From contig WBZZ01006520.1 in assembly GCA_019918135.1 (NCBI GenBank), positions 1-64,000 on the forward strand: a stretch of 64,000 bases of DNA, read 5' to 3'. Under the pieces are notes generated by a model that saw only the letters and a program-made list of their open reading frames with translations, had not been told where the DNA came from and searched no databases. This document shows positions 1 through 10,412 of the stretch, piece after piece. A program made the translations under genes and the position numbers. Each line of letters begins with the position of its first letter. Positions within the stretch are counted from its first letter, which is position 1. This stretch comes from Paulinella micropora (taxonomy: Eukaryota > Cercozoa > Imbricatea > Euglyphida > Paulinellidae).

Positions 1-1840
1 GGACGGAGCAAACAAAAGTTATGTGGATACATTAGACGGGCAAAATGTGAAACTAACAGGAAACCAAACCATAGCAGGAATTAAGACATATAGCAGTGGT
101 GTTGAAATAACGGGAAATTCAATCAATTCAACAACAAAGGGGACATTTATCGTTTTCAATTCTACCAGTAATATCGGGTCAATTGCTAGTTTGGATATGA
201 AAACTGCAACATATTACAACTTTGAAATTTCTGCGAAAAAAAATAAGTTTTATTATTGACGGGACGATTGTCGGTTGGGTAAATGCTTCGGGGCTAGATT
301 GTAATAGTAGCAAAATAGCCAACCTTGGAACTCCGACATTAGCAACGGACGGAGCGACAAAAGGGTATGCGGACACATTGGACGGGGAAAATGTAAAACT
401 ATCAACAGACCAAACCATAACAGGAAGCAAAACATTTAATGGGGCGAGCACTGTGATAAAATATCTAACTTTAACGAACAATGCCGATTTTAATAATCAA
501 ACTATCACTAATGGAGGAAATATAACATATAATGGGGCGAGGATATTAAACCAAAATGGAAGAGATATATTCTTTTCACAGACATCAGGAGATTATCAGT
601 ATTTTTTATTTCCTCTAAATACCGCTACAAGTGGAACCGCGAACCAACGAGGTTATGTATTCACGAATGTAGCATCTGATGTAAAAGGGGCGGGACTTTA
701 TATTTCAAAACTTTTGGATAATAAAAGTGCTTCGTCTGACATTGTCCGTTTTAACAATGCTGGCGGTATGCGGTTTTATGGTGCCTTAGATATGAACTCA
801 AACAATATAACAAATGGCGGAACAATAACAGGAACAACAATTACTTCAACCGCGGGGATATCAACAACGACATTGGCAACAAGCGACAAAATAACAACAG
901 CATCAGGCAAACCGATAATCATAGGCAACTCAACGAAAGGAGTGGGAGCGTCAGGTGGTTTAGAAATATACGGGACGGCTTCAAATATCGCAGGGGCACA
1001 CTTACAAGCAATAACAACGGCGGATGCTTATCCAACATTTCAATTATTGAATTGGGCACACGACAATGTCAATTTAAGTTTTGATGCTTATTTTGACGGC
1101 ACGAACTGGAAATCATCTTCTGCGTCATCTAACTTTCTAATTCAAAAAGGTGTAAAACTCACTTTTTATTATAATTCAGGAACAACGGTGGGAAACAATA
1201 TATCTTACACTGAGGCGATGAACATTAATACATCGGGAGAGGTAGTCATTCCAACAGCATCCAGCGGTTTTTTAACCATACGAAAAAGACCCGCTTCTAC
1301 CGTCGACGCACAACTATATTTTAAATCGGGAGGATATACGAATTATGGAGTATCTTCTACTGGTTTGCTTCACGCTTGGACTACTTCAAACTCTACTACT
1401 GGCGAGCCGTCTGGTAGTTATAATTATATTCCTCTTAATGGTGCTTGGACAAACTCATCGGATAGACGGCTTAAATCAGATATTAAAACATTAGACTGCG
1501 GGGATTGTTGTGATAAACTTATGAAAATAAATTGTTGTTCATATTATTTGAAATCAGACAAAAAGAAAGAAAAAAAGAACCACGGATTTATTGCGGATGA
1601 AGTTAAAAAATATTTCCTGAATTTGTATCTGAAAGTGGGATAAAAGCAGAGGATGGAGAAGGCTACCTTGAAGGAATAACATATACAGACTTCATACCAA
1701 TATTGGTTAGTGCTTTTCAACACATGGCGGAAAAGGTAGTTAATTTAGAAAAACAAAATAATAATCTCATGAATATACTACAAGACCAAGCAAATCAATT
1801 AGCAGAAATCAGAGTGTCCGTTATTGATAATGTCAAATAA
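1..1840 (+). CDS. Polinton part: fibre region with S74 chaperone end
   Basis: This is a Ser/Thr/Asn/Gly-rich fibre-like coding region. A motif of the form DGAxKxYxDTLDGxNVKL, followed by QTIxGxKTF, occurs near 1-95 and again near 340-440, as in phage and algal-virus tail fibres. The end, from about 1450, has the SSDRRLKSDI start and the HGFIADEV core of a peptidase S74 intramolecular chaperone, which in its family trims itself off after helping the fibre trimerise. It ends in a Glu/Asn/Gln-rich coiled segment. The role is most likely host attachment at the virion vertex. The region belongs to the fossil element and starts before the window. Confidence 0.8.
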
Positions 1841-2180
1841 TACAACTAGACTTCACAGACCACCACCTATTATGGATATGGATGGCGAACTAACTCCAGA
1901 ATTAAAGTCTCGTGTTCTTGAACTAGAACTAAAGACTGAGAAAAAAAAAGTAGAGCACGAATTGGAAGATAACTGGAATTGTTGTTGTATAAAAAACAGA
2001 CCAACCGACAGCCGACTTATTAAATACTTATTTCAAATGGGTATCATTATCTCCATTATAACCCTTTGTATCGTAAGGCTATCTGAAAAGAACTTGCCTT
2101 GTGAGGTTGCTAATACTTATGTCGGTATTTTAACCTTGCTTATCGGTATTTGCCTTCCATCACCTTCTTCAAAGAAATGA
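1830..2180 (+). CDS. Polinton part: small membrane protein
   Basis: This short protein of about 116 residues has a polar, Lys/Glu-rich first half and a CCC cluster. Two hydrophobic helices follow near the end, around residues 68-85 and 97-112. The start ATG at 1830 overlaps the last codons of the fibre region by 11 bases, as is common in compact virus genomes. I do not recognise a family. A membrane-anchored virion or egress protein is possible, but this is inference from the helices only. Confidence 0.45.
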   Translation: MSNNTTRLHRPPPIMDMDGELTPELKSRVLELELKTEKKKVEHELEDNWNCCCIKNRPTDSRLIKYLFQMGIIISIITLCIVRLSEKNLPCEVANTYVGILTLLIGICLPSPSSKK

Positions 2181-2432
2181 ACATTCATATACTTGAGTTT
2201 TATACCACATAGCATCATTTGAGCAAATTAAAGGAATGACTTCATCAAAACTAACACACCAATCACTCATAGGCTTATACACACATTTAAATTTTGTTTC
2301 TATTCCTTTCTGAATACAATAAGCACAACTCTCATTTTTTTTCTCACTGACCCGTGAGTAAAAGTCGCAGGCAGTCCGAGCAGAAATATTAATTAATAAA
2401 AAGTTTATTAGCACTAATATAGAGGACATCAT
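2169..2432 (-). CDS. Polinton part: small secreted Cys-rich protein
   Basis: An 87-residue protein on the opposite strand begins with two Met codons and a clear signal peptide of about 18 residues (SSILVLINFLLINISA). It then carries eight cysteines in a short chain, including CAYC and spaced WC and C residues, reminiscent of PSI/plexin-type knots. It ends tail to tail with the small membrane protein, overlapping by 12 bases. The real start, signal peptide and even cysteine spacing make a genuine gene more likely than a shadow frame. Function is unknown. Confidence 0.45.
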   Translation of the reverse strand: MMSSILVLINFLLINISARTACDFYSRVSEKKNESCAYCIQKGIETKFKCVYKPMSDWCVSFDEVIPLICSNDAMWYKTQVYECSFL

Positions 2433-2786
2433 GGCTGACTATAAATATCAGCGGATTATTTTCTGAGCAATGATTTTGCTGGAGGAAGCAAAACATTTAA
2501 TAAAAATATTCAAATGTCATTCACACCAACCAAAATGAATGTAAAATTTATCCACTATATGAACGACCAGACCGAAACCAAAACCAGAATTCTTTACATG
2601 GATAGAATTGGAATTATTGGAACATTTGCGGACGCACTACAGCAAACATTTCAAATCTCGGTTATAATTTGGGTGTTGTAGGATGGACAGACGGACAATA
2701 TACATTTAAAGTCATTGAAGCCGACAGCGGAAATATTGACACAGGAAATTTAGCAGGTGTTTGGAATTCCTCGCTTAGAATATAGG
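2433..2786 (+). other. Fibre-like remnant between two Polinton genes
   Basis: This stretch has no long open frame but reads as fibre-type sequence: a GGSKTFN motif near 2480 repeats the QTIxGxKTF-type motif of the fibre region, and Thr/Asn-rich text follows. It is best seen as a relic of a second or duplicated fibre gene within the fossil element. Confidence 0.4.
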
Positions 2787-3608
2787 ATGCAAAAAATCAA
2801 TAATGTCAAGGTGAAGCCAGTAAAACAAGAGGGTGATGGAAACAAAAAAGCCAAGGGTTATAAATTATTCAATGAGCCGTATGCTAACATATTTTTGCTT
2901 GCCCGTAAGAAGAGCGGTAAGACGACAGCACTCTTTGAAATACTGAAACGGACTACAGACAGAAAAACCCGTATTGTCATTATTGCTTCAACCATACACA
3001 AGGACTACATTTATAAAGCAATGGTAAAGCACTTTAAGAACAGAGGCAACCCGATGGCAATATATACCTTTCTTAAATCAGATGGTGTTAATGTCATTGA
3101 TTATGAGTTTGACAAACTGAACAGACATGACGAGCAACACGAAGGAGAAGTAAAACAGGACAAAGAAGAAATAGAGAAGCCACAATTTTTATACTTTGGA
3201 AAAGAAGAAAAAAAGAAACAGAGCACCGCAGAGGCAAAAGAAAGGCCGAGTAAGTATATTTCTCCAGAGGTTGTTTTTGTTTTGGACGATTTAGGTAGTG
3301 GATTAAGAGACAAGTCCGTAAGTGATTTGTTAAAAAAGAACAGACACTATAAAAGTAAGGTTATTATGTCTAGTCAGTATTTGAACGACCTACGGCCAGA
3401 AGCCATTAAGCAGTTAGATTATTTATTAATCTTTCCGGGGCAATCTCAGGACAAAATGGAACTCGTGTATAAACACTTAGACTTATCTTTTGACTTTGAT
3501 TACTTTCTTCAAAAGTATCACGAAGCAACAAAGGAGAGATTTAATTTTCTTTATGTCTCAAGTGTTGATGATGAGTTAAGAAAAAATTTTGCTTATCGCA
3601 TGAAATAA
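2787..3608 (+). CDS. Polinton part: A32/FtsK-HerA-like packaging ATPase
   Basis: A 273-residue protein has a Walker A-type loop LLARKKSGKTTALFEI near residues 37-52 and a Walker B-type strand VVFVLDDLGS near residues 162-171, then a SSQYLNDL sensor-like stretch. This is the layout of the A32-type ATPases that pump genomes into the capsids of Polintons, virophages and large DNA viruses. The middle is a charged Lys/Glu linker. I chose the ATG at 2787 because it lies closest to the conserved part; a GTG further upstream is also in frame. It sits just before the core, protease and capsid genes, the usual morphogenesis cluster. Confidence 0.82.
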   Translation: MQKINNVKVKPVKQEGDGNKKAKGYKLFNEPYANIFLLARKKSGKTTALFEILKRTTDRKTRIVIIASTIHKDYIYKAMVKHFKNRGNPMAIYTFLKSDGVNVIDYEFDKLNRHDEQHEGEVKQDKEEIEKPQFLYFGKEEKKKQSTAEAKERPSKYISPEVVFVLDDLGSGLRDKSVSDLLKKNRHYKSKVIMSSQYLNDLRPEAIKQLDYLLIFPGQSQDKMELVYKHLDLSFDFDYFLQKYHEATKERFNFLYVSSVDDELRKNFAYRMK

Positions 3609-3762
3609 TGATATTTTTGATGTTTTGTTCTGACTGCCGTCATCACAAAACATCGATGACCATTAAAGCAAAAAAACGATGTTTGTTGAAGACGAAGTCT
3701 GAAACAAATATCAATATCAAAAATAATTATTTTTTTCTGTATTATATATTCATCTATCTTTT

Positions 3763-4089
3763 ATGGTAGTAAAAACAACTCGCGTTGAAGTCATTCCAAC
3801 AATCGGCAAACGAACTATTAGCTCAAGCACAAACATGGCTGGAGGTAAAAAGAAGACTGGTCGCAAGAAGAAGCAAGGAGGCAAGGGACAAGCAGGTGGT
3901 ACAATCAACTGGCAAAAAGTTGGGAAAACGGTCTTTGCCGTTGATAAATTTCTTCGCGGTAATAAGTTAATCTCAAGGACTGCGGGAGCATTAAGTAGTG
4001 TCGGGGTGCCTTACGCAGGTAGTGTTGGTGCTGTAGCATCAAGACTGGGGTATGGTAAGCAGAGAGGACGTGGAGCACTCAAATTCTAA
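3763..4089 (+). CDS. Polinton part: small basic core-like protein with protease site
   Basis: A 108-residue, very basic, Gly-rich protein has Lys/Arg clusters (GGKKKTGRKKKQGG) near residues 27-40, a hydrophobic middle, and a GKQRGRGALKF end. It resembles the pX/pVI-type minor core proteins of adenoviruses and the small basic proteins next to Polinton proteases. Residues 25-28 read MAGG followed by Lys, which fits the adenain rule (M/I/L)xGG-x, so the first 28 residues may be a leader removed on maturation. A TATA-like run (3741-3750) lies just upstream of the ATG. It is followed at once by the protease gene. Confidence 0.6.
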   Translation: MVVKTTRVEVIPTIGKRTISSSTNMAGGKKKTGRKKKQGGKGQAGGTINWQKVGKTVFAVDKFLRGNKLISRTAGALSSVGVPYAGSVGAVASRLGYGKQRGRGALKF

Positions 4090-4130
4090 ATGAAGATATT
4101 TTGTTTAGAAATTATGCGGAAATATTTTTT

Positions 4131-4144
4131 GTTTAAAATATACG
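4131..4144 (+). promoter_or_regulatory. TATA-like start motif before the Polinton protease
   Basis: GTTTAAAATATACG ends directly at the ATG at 4,145. The AATATACG core is shared with the penton gene start. Confidence 0.45.
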
Positions 4145-6070
4145 ATGGTTGCTAAAACCAAAAAAACAAAGAAACAGAAATTAAGACCCCCGCGGGTTTA
4201 TAGGAATAAGAGCGGTAAGCCGTATATTATCCAGAAGGGTAAAAAATATTATCTTAATTTCGGTAAAAAGACAAATGATATGAGCACACTTCAAATTGTT
4301 AAACTTTTTATGAAATATCTAAATCGGCCAAAGACAAGACGGACACCTAAGCGAAAAGAAGACTTAAGAAAAGTCCAAAGCCTTTCAGAGATTGAGCAAA
4401 ATACTAGAACCGCCATTAATGACCACTTAGACAAACTCAGAAAGGAGAAATACGAAAAGATTGATGAGATTGACCAAAAAGAGAAAAAAGCACGAGTTGA
4501 TGCTGAAGAAGAAAAGAAGAGGCAAGAAAGAAAAGACATAGCAGATACTAAGGAAAGGCAGGATGAGTTAGCAAGGATACACCGCAATGAACTATCCGAT
4601 ATCAAGGAACGACAAGAACAAAAAGACAGAGAACTAAGAAGGGAGCAAAAACTCATAGAGGATTTACAATACGAACAGCAAAGGAACCAAAGATTAGCCA
4701 TTATGCCACCACAACAACAATATATTATGCCTGCACAGCAGGGACAACCACAAGAACAACAGGCACAGCCAGAGGTAAAAGTTAAGCCAAATAAAGAATT
4801 TGAAGACTATAAAAAATTAATCATAAATTCTGGAGTTTTTACTCAAGCAGATATAAATAATTGGGAACCTAGTAAAATACAAAGTATAGCAGAAAGAATA
4901 AAAGATTTTCAAAAGCAACAAATAACAATAGATGATATGAAAAAAATGCTAGGAGCACAAGAAGCATTAAATAAAAATATAGGAAACCAACTAGAGGAGG
5001 CTAAATACAGATTAATGTTAAAGAATGGATTGTCAAATAGTAATGTTGAGAAAAAACTTACTATTAAAATTCTTGGTGAAGCATTAAGGGATAAACTTAA
5101 AAATGAAGGCCACGATGTTAAAGGTTGGAACCAAAGAGCATCATGGATAATAGACAAAATTTTAGAACATAAAATAGATGTTGGACAAAATAAGGTTGAA
5201 GTAAAAAAGAAACTCGCAGAATATTTGGGATTACAAACGGGAACTGGATTAGAAGATTTAATTAATAAAGTGTTTTCCGTAAAAAACATTAAAAAGTATC
5301 TATCACGAAAAGAATGGGTTCATTCAATGAGAAAAAAAGATTATGTTAATGCCCTTATAAATAAATATAGAAATGAACAGCAACCAGAGGAGACGACAAT
5401 ACCCCCGAGAACAAGTTCTGCGGAGCAGAACATCGTGGCAAAGCCACTCATCGCGGAGACGCCACAGCAACCACAGCCAGAGGAGCCACAGCAAGATGAG
5501 CGAAGCGATTTGGAGGGGCTTGTCCCATCAAAACAAGAGCCACCGCCAGACGAACAACAGGGTGAGGGGCGGGGACTAATGACTTATGAAATAGACGACA
5601 TAATGAAAAAATATGAATGGTATCTCGGAGCGATAGCAAGTGATGAAATCTACAAGTTGAAGCCCGGAAGCAGAAAGCGATACGGATTTATTATGAATTT
5701 GGACAATCACAAACAAGCGGGGTCTCATTGGATCGCCGTATGGGTAAGTCTGGATAACGACAGGAGTGTTGAAGTGTATGACCCTTTGGCTGAATATCAA
5801 CCGACTGAAGACTTTCAACAACAAATGAAACAACTAATAGATAAAAGCCACCCAGATAGTTATTTATTGATGAAGGTCAATCAAGTAAAACAACAATCTG
5901 ATACGAGCGACACATGTGGATGGCACTCAATGCGGTTTCTTTTAGAGCGAGCAAAAGGAGTACGATTTAAATTTGCTAGTGGCTATACAGACTTAAAAGA
6001 AGACGAAGCGGAAAAATTAAAAGCACAGAATGGATATGGTGATGGTGAGGGATTTAATACATTTATCTAA
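4145..6070 (+). CDS. Polinton part: adenain/Ulp1-like cysteine protease with long N-terminal arm
   Basis: The 641-residue protein has a Lys-rich start, a long charged coiled coil (about residues 85-185), a Gln/Pro-rich spacer, a second helical region (about 210-400) and another Gln/Pro/Glu-rich linker. The C-terminal 160 residues form the protease: GSHWIAVWV supplies the His, EVYDPL the Asp, and a Gln ahead of DTCGWHSMRF the catalytic Cys. That order is the adenovirus protease/Ulp1 fold, used to mature virion proteins. Stand-alone Polinton proteases are usually far shorter, so the arm is unusual and may tether the enzyme to the core. The start follows a TATA-like motif directly upstream. Confidence 0.82.
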   Translation: MVAKTKKTKKQKLRPPRVYRNKSGKPYIIQKGKKYYLNFGKKTNDMSTLQIVKLFMKYLNRPKTRRTPKRKEDLRKVQSLSEIEQNTRTAINDHLDKLRKEKYEKIDEIDQKEKKARVDAEEEKKRQERKDIADTKERQDELARIHRNELSDIKERQEQKDRELRREQKLIEDLQYEQQRNQRLAIMPPQQQYIMPAQQGQPQEQQAQPEVKVKPNKEFEDYKKLIINSGVFTQADINNWEPSKIQSIAERIKDFQKQQITIDDMKKMLGAQEALNKNIGNQLEEAKYRLMLKNGLSNSNVEKKLTIKILGEALRDKLKNEGHDVKGWNQRASWIIDKILEHKIDVGQNKVEVKKKLAEYLGLQTGTGLEDLINKVFSVKNIKKYLSRKEWVHSMRKKDYVNALINKYRNEQQPEETTIPPRTSSAEQNIVAKPLIAETPQQPQPEEPQQDERSDLEGLVPSKQEPPPDEQQGEGRGLMTYEIDDIMKKYEWYLGAIASDEIYKLKPGSRKRYGFIMNLDNHKQAGSHWIAVWVSLDNDRSVEVYDPLAEYQPTEDFQQQMKQLIDKSHPDSYLLMKVNQVKQQSDTSDTCGWHSMRFLLERAKGVRFKFASGYTDLKEDEAEKLKAQNGYGDGEGFNTFI

Positions 6071-6082
6071 AAAATATTATTT

Positions 6083-6096
6083 GTATAATATACGCA
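6083..6096 (+). promoter_or_regulatory. TATA-like start motif before the Polinton penton
   Basis: GTATAATATACGCA ends at the ATG at 6,097 and shares ATATACG with the protease start. Confidence 0.45.
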
Positions 6097-6883
6097 ATGG
6101 ATTATAAGGGTGGGAGAAGTTCTGGTATCTATTACATAAATAGCAAAAACCGAATAACGGGGACAGACAGCGACTTTACACACGAAATCAATATGAAGGG
6201 GTTAGACAATCCCACACATTGTAAAATTCTTCATATATATGTGCCGAAGTCGTATTACTCTGTGGCTTCACCATATAATACTTTTACATTATCCGAAGAC
6301 GGGTATGAGGCTTTAATTACAATACCAGAGGGCAACTACACAATGAACAACTTAAAAAATAAACTATCTGAGATAATGACGGCAGAAAGTCCGAATGATT
6401 ATACTTATGTAGTCTCAAGCAACAATACAAACACGGAAGCGGAGGATGGTAAATTAACATTCAGTGTTTCAAATATTTGATGATGATACCCGTATTCATG
6501 AAGTTATGGGTTTTGATAGAAACTCAACATATTTCTTTGCTAATGATTTTATTAAATCGCCGAATGTAATTATTCTAACTGGTGAAAAAACTCTGTATCT
6601 TCAATCGGATTTAGTTTGGGAAGGAGACAATCATGTGCTACAAGAAATATACACAGCCAACGAAATTCCTTTTGGTTCTGTCATTTATGATGGAAGCGGG
6701 TCTGAGTATGGTAAAACATTGTCCGCTAATTCAAACCATGTATTCAGGTTTTACTTGACGGACGAAAACGACCAAGCAATAAATCTTAATGGTTTGGGAA
6801 TAGTTATGACATTATTGGTTTATCGTGAAACTAATTATTTTAGTTTATTTAATTCATTTTTCAATTTGTTGAAATCCAAGTGA
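6097..6883 (+). CDS. Polinton part: penton-like minor capsid protein region
   Basis: This region lies directly before the major capsid gene, the usual place of the penton (single jelly-roll) protein in Polintons. The text near its start (SGIYYINSKNR, then HEINMKG) and the PKSYYSV stretch fit Polinton and virophage pentons, which open with a short arm and then beta strands. Length over the region, about 260 residues, also fits. The ATG at 6097 follows a TATAATATACG-type motif by two bases. The part belongs to the fossil element. Confidence 0.7.
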
Positions 6884-6965
6884 TTGATATTTATTTTAAT
6901 TATTTTTTTCTATAAATATATTTCGTGTATTAATCAACTTACACTACTTCAAAAACAAAACAAAA

Positions 6966-8509
6966 ATGCCTGTCCAATACGGCGGAGAACTTACTCATAG
7001 CCAAAGCGAACTTATTCGCGGTAAGTATTCGCTTAACAAACGTACTGCCCGCGAGAGTCTTGCGACTGTGCCAATTACCAGCGTCGGAGGAATTGAATCA
7101 ACTTTTGAAATTCCAACTCGTCCTTTGAACCTTGCAAGGAGTGTGTTGCGATTTACCTACACACCGACGACTGGCGGAATTGGTAATTATAACAGAATTC
7201 CTATGGACTGCTTGTCAATGATTAAGACGATTGAACTACGAAGCCGAAGCGGTCAGTATCTGTGTAATCTTCAACATGTTGGTAATTACACTAAGATGAT
7301 TTGGAAGCCTGAGATTTCTTATGATAGATTTATGGCTTTGGATAACCACGGGGCTAATTCTGGTTATGGGTCTATGCTTCAAAAGTGTAATGCCGATGGT
7401 CGTGCTACAACCGCCTTTAATGCTACCGTGTATGCAGGCCAAGTAGCAAGTGCTGCAACAGTTGCGGGAAGTATTGATACCGATGCTCATCTTCAGGCAA
7501 CATTAAATCGTTTTGGTAATGCTATCGCAGGAGCAATTTCTCCGCCATCTATCAATGCTCGTCGTCATGATGATTTGCTCATTGCTAATGGAACTGGTGC
7601 TGCCTCTGTTGTAAATGTCTCTTATGAGGAGTCGAAGTATTTTGAGGGTGGAAGTGTTGGTCAAGACCCCGCTGTAGTAATTGCCCCAGCAGTCAATACT
7701 GGAAATTCGCCGGTAATCAATGTGTCTATTCCTCTTGGTATGCTTTTTGGAACTATTTTTGAAATTGATAAGACTATTGGTTTTAATGAAATTCTTGATT
7801 TGAGGATTGTGTGGGAGGGAACACAGAAAACCATATTCTATGGAACTGATGCGAAAAGTGTTGCAGCAGGAGCAACAGCCACCGCACAGCCCGCGGCGAT
7901 TACCAACCTTAACCTCTTTATTGCTGTTGAAACCGACCCTAATGTTATCTTGGGTGTTCAACAGAAGATTGCGGGTGAAGGCTTTTCGTTCAAGACTGAA
8001 TACCCTATCTCTTGGAAAACTGATCTCGCGGCTGGAACTCAGTCATTTGTTTTGAAGATGAACCGCTCGCAGGGTGAGAGAATTCGCCGAATTTACACTA
8101 GCGGATTTAATAATACTGAAACTTCAAACACAGCATTTGATTGCGATAACCGAGCACAGGCTAAGATTACTTCTTATTACACTACTTTGGATAGTAATAG
8201 AATTCAGCAGTTTGATATCGCTTGCGCCCGCGATGAAGACTATATGCTTTTGAAGGAAAAAGTTAAGGGTTCTGCTATTTTGAACTCTAATGTGTATAAG
8301 TATAACTGGTTTCACGTTGATTTCTGGATCACAACCGCCCACTTTATGACAAGCGAGAAGAAGAGGGTTATGAAGTGGCTGGTCTGTCCTTGGATACCGA
8401 ACGGCGGTATGAATGGAGTGCGGAGGGAGCAGTCCAATTGAATTATTATACTTATGCTATTCTTCAGAGGACTATTGTTGTTAAGGGAATTGAAATCCTT
8501 ATGTCGTAG
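6966..8509 (+). CDS. Polinton part: double jelly-roll major capsid protein
   Basis: A region of about 510 codons encodes a beta-rich protein rich in Thr, Asn, Gly and Ala with few charged runs. It begins GGELTHSQSELIRGKYSLNK and has the internal AHFMTSEKKRV near its end. Length, position after the penton-like gene and the wording of the first 120 residues match Polinton and Polinton-like-virus capsid proteins, which form pseudo-hexameric capsomers. A long AT-rich leader with a TATA-like run (6911-6922) precedes the ATG. I infer the family from context and character, not from a search. Confidence 0.78.
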
Positions 8510-8559
8510 ATGACATTTATTAACTTCGTAAAAACTAAATAGAAAATAATTTTTTTTAT

Positions 8560-8571
8560 TATTAATATATA
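8560..8571 (+). promoter_or_regulatory. TATA-like start motif before the second surface gene
   Basis: An AATATATA run ends one base before the ATG at 8,572. Confidence 0.35.
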
Positions 8572-9845
8572 ATGTCTCACCAGAGAAATTTAATCACACA
8601 AAATCCAGACGGAGATTTTATAAATGTCAAAGTTGGATATGATGGTAATATTGAAACCAACAATATGAAAACCGCTTTCGGTGAAGCACTAACAAGCCAA
8701 CTTACGCCAGTTGTTCAGGAAATTTTTTCATACACCATTAATACAAGGGTATGATCATTAACTCAGACAAATGCGAGTGTTTCTTTTAATAGTAATATGG
8801 CGGAATTAAAAACTCAAGCAAACAATACTTCAACTGCTATTCTAACAAGTAAAAGAAGAATAAAATATCGGACTGGTATGGGAGTTGTTGGACGCTTTAC
8901 TGCTATATGGACGACTGATGACACAAAAGACTATTATTCTTGTGTAGGAATTGGTGAAAGTGATTTTTCAAATGGTTTCTATTTTTATAAAACTAATGTC
9001 GGGATGCGTATTCTACAAGCCAAAGGAGGGGCAACAACTTATATTCAACAAGCAAACTGGGATGACCCGTGCAATGGAACAAAAGATATGCCTGTTATTG
9101 ATTGGAGTAAAGGAAATGTATTCCAAATTCAATTTCAATATTTAGGCTTTGGTGCTATAAGGTTTTCTATTGAAAATCCTACAACGGGAGAATTTCAATT
9201 AGTCCATACTATTAAGTATGCGAATGCCAACAAAGGTGTAAGTCTAAGAAACACTACTTTACCATTTACCGCACTAATGAGGAATGATGCTTCTACCGGA
9301 ATTCAAACTCTTAAAACAGCAAGTGTTGGATTATTTATTGAAGGAAGTAATACAATAAACACAAGTATAACAAACGAAGTGGAAGGAAGTAAAGCAGCAA
9401 ACACCACTGAAAGCCCTATTATTAGTATCAGGAATAAATCAACATTTGATGCGGCGGTGCTAATTTAACAAATTATTCAAATGTTTATCCAACTTTGATA
9501 AGTATTACGAATGAAGATACTAAGTCAAATATTGTCAGAATGGTATTAAATGGAACACTAACTGGAGCAGGTTTTGCAGATGTTGATTCTAAGTATTCGA
9601 TTGTAGATACTGACACAAAGGCGAGTGCTATCGCAAACGGAACAACAATTTTTAAACTATATGTAAATAGTGCTTCAACTCAACAAATCAATCTTAGAAG
9701 TTATGATATATACCTATCACCGAGTGATGTATTGACTTTTACACAGAAGTCTCTGCTGGTGGAGGAGGAAATGTCAATATTATTGCTAACTTCGTTGAGG
9801 ATCAGTGATATTTGTTTCAGACTACGTCTTCAACAAACATCGTAA
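8572..9845 (+). CDS. Polinton part: second virion surface protein region
   Basis: The region starts MSHQRNLITQNPDGDF, passes through a Thr-rich segment, and then has text of the kind RIKYRTGMG, VGIGESDFSNGFYFY and GMRILQAKGG. The pattern of a strand with GIG, then a phage-like GFYFxYN turn, then a strand with RxLQxxGG is common in surface or fibre-base proteins of phycodnaviruses, virophages and Polinton-like viruses. It lies just after the capsid gene and likely makes a decoration or attachment protein. A TATA-like run ends one base before the ATG at 8572. Confidence 0.55.
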
Positions 9846-9895
9846 ACCATTAAAGTAAAAATAAAAGCAAAAAAAATTTAATGGAAAACGATGTT

Positions 9896-10381
9896 TTATG
9901 AAACCGCGTAGCGGGTGAATAAAATATCAAATAATTTTTTTATGTCATCCACATTTTGGCACCACTGCTGTTGAACTAACCATTCAAGGTATGGTTTATC
10001 AATTTTGGCTACATCTTCAATGTTTTTGTGTGCATATTTTCCATATTGAAGAACAACATCTTTCTTTAATATACATCCTTCTTCTGTACATGTAGCATTC
10101 GCTATTTCTTCGCCAACATTAGCCTTTATTTCGGTAATTCCAGTCTCTCTCACAACAAGATCTGTTTCCTTAAAAGGAGTGCTTTGTTCCTCCATCATTT
10201 TTTCTAATGTGGCCTCCAATGGAATAACTACTTTCACATTGTCATCGCGGGGTTTGTATTGCTCATAGAAAGAAACAATGTCAGGCTTAGTCCATTTAAT
10301 AGTTGGCATTTTAATAGAAACATCAAGGTTCCATTTTTCAATTTCATTCAAGTAGTCTTGTTTGGTGTTGAGGTCGGCCAT
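9896..10381 (-). CDS. Polinton part: small protein with EXOX-tail-like domain (copy 1)
   Basis: A 161-residue protein has an unrecognised first two thirds. Its end carries LQYGKYAHKNIEDVAKIDKPYL followed by EWLVQQQW (written as two runs). This F/YGKYxxKxIEDVAxIDxPYLEWL pattern is the short domain found at the end of exodeoxyribonuclease X-like proteins (also seen alone as DUF3820-type proteins), thought to bind nucleic acid. It has a neighbour paralogue on the same strand at 10,413-10,688. A TATATAT run lies directly upstream of the ATG. Confidence 0.6.
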   Translation of the reverse strand: MADLNTKQDYLNEIEKWNLDVSIKMPTIKWTKPDIVSFYEQYKPRDDNVKVVIPLEATLEKMMEEQSTPFKETDLVVRETGITEIKANVGEEIANATCTEEGCILKKDVVLQYGKYAHKNIEDVAKIDKPYLEWLVQQQWCQNVDDIKKLFDILFTRYAVS

Positions 10382-10412
10382 GATATATATGTAAAGATTT
10401 TATTTTATTTTA

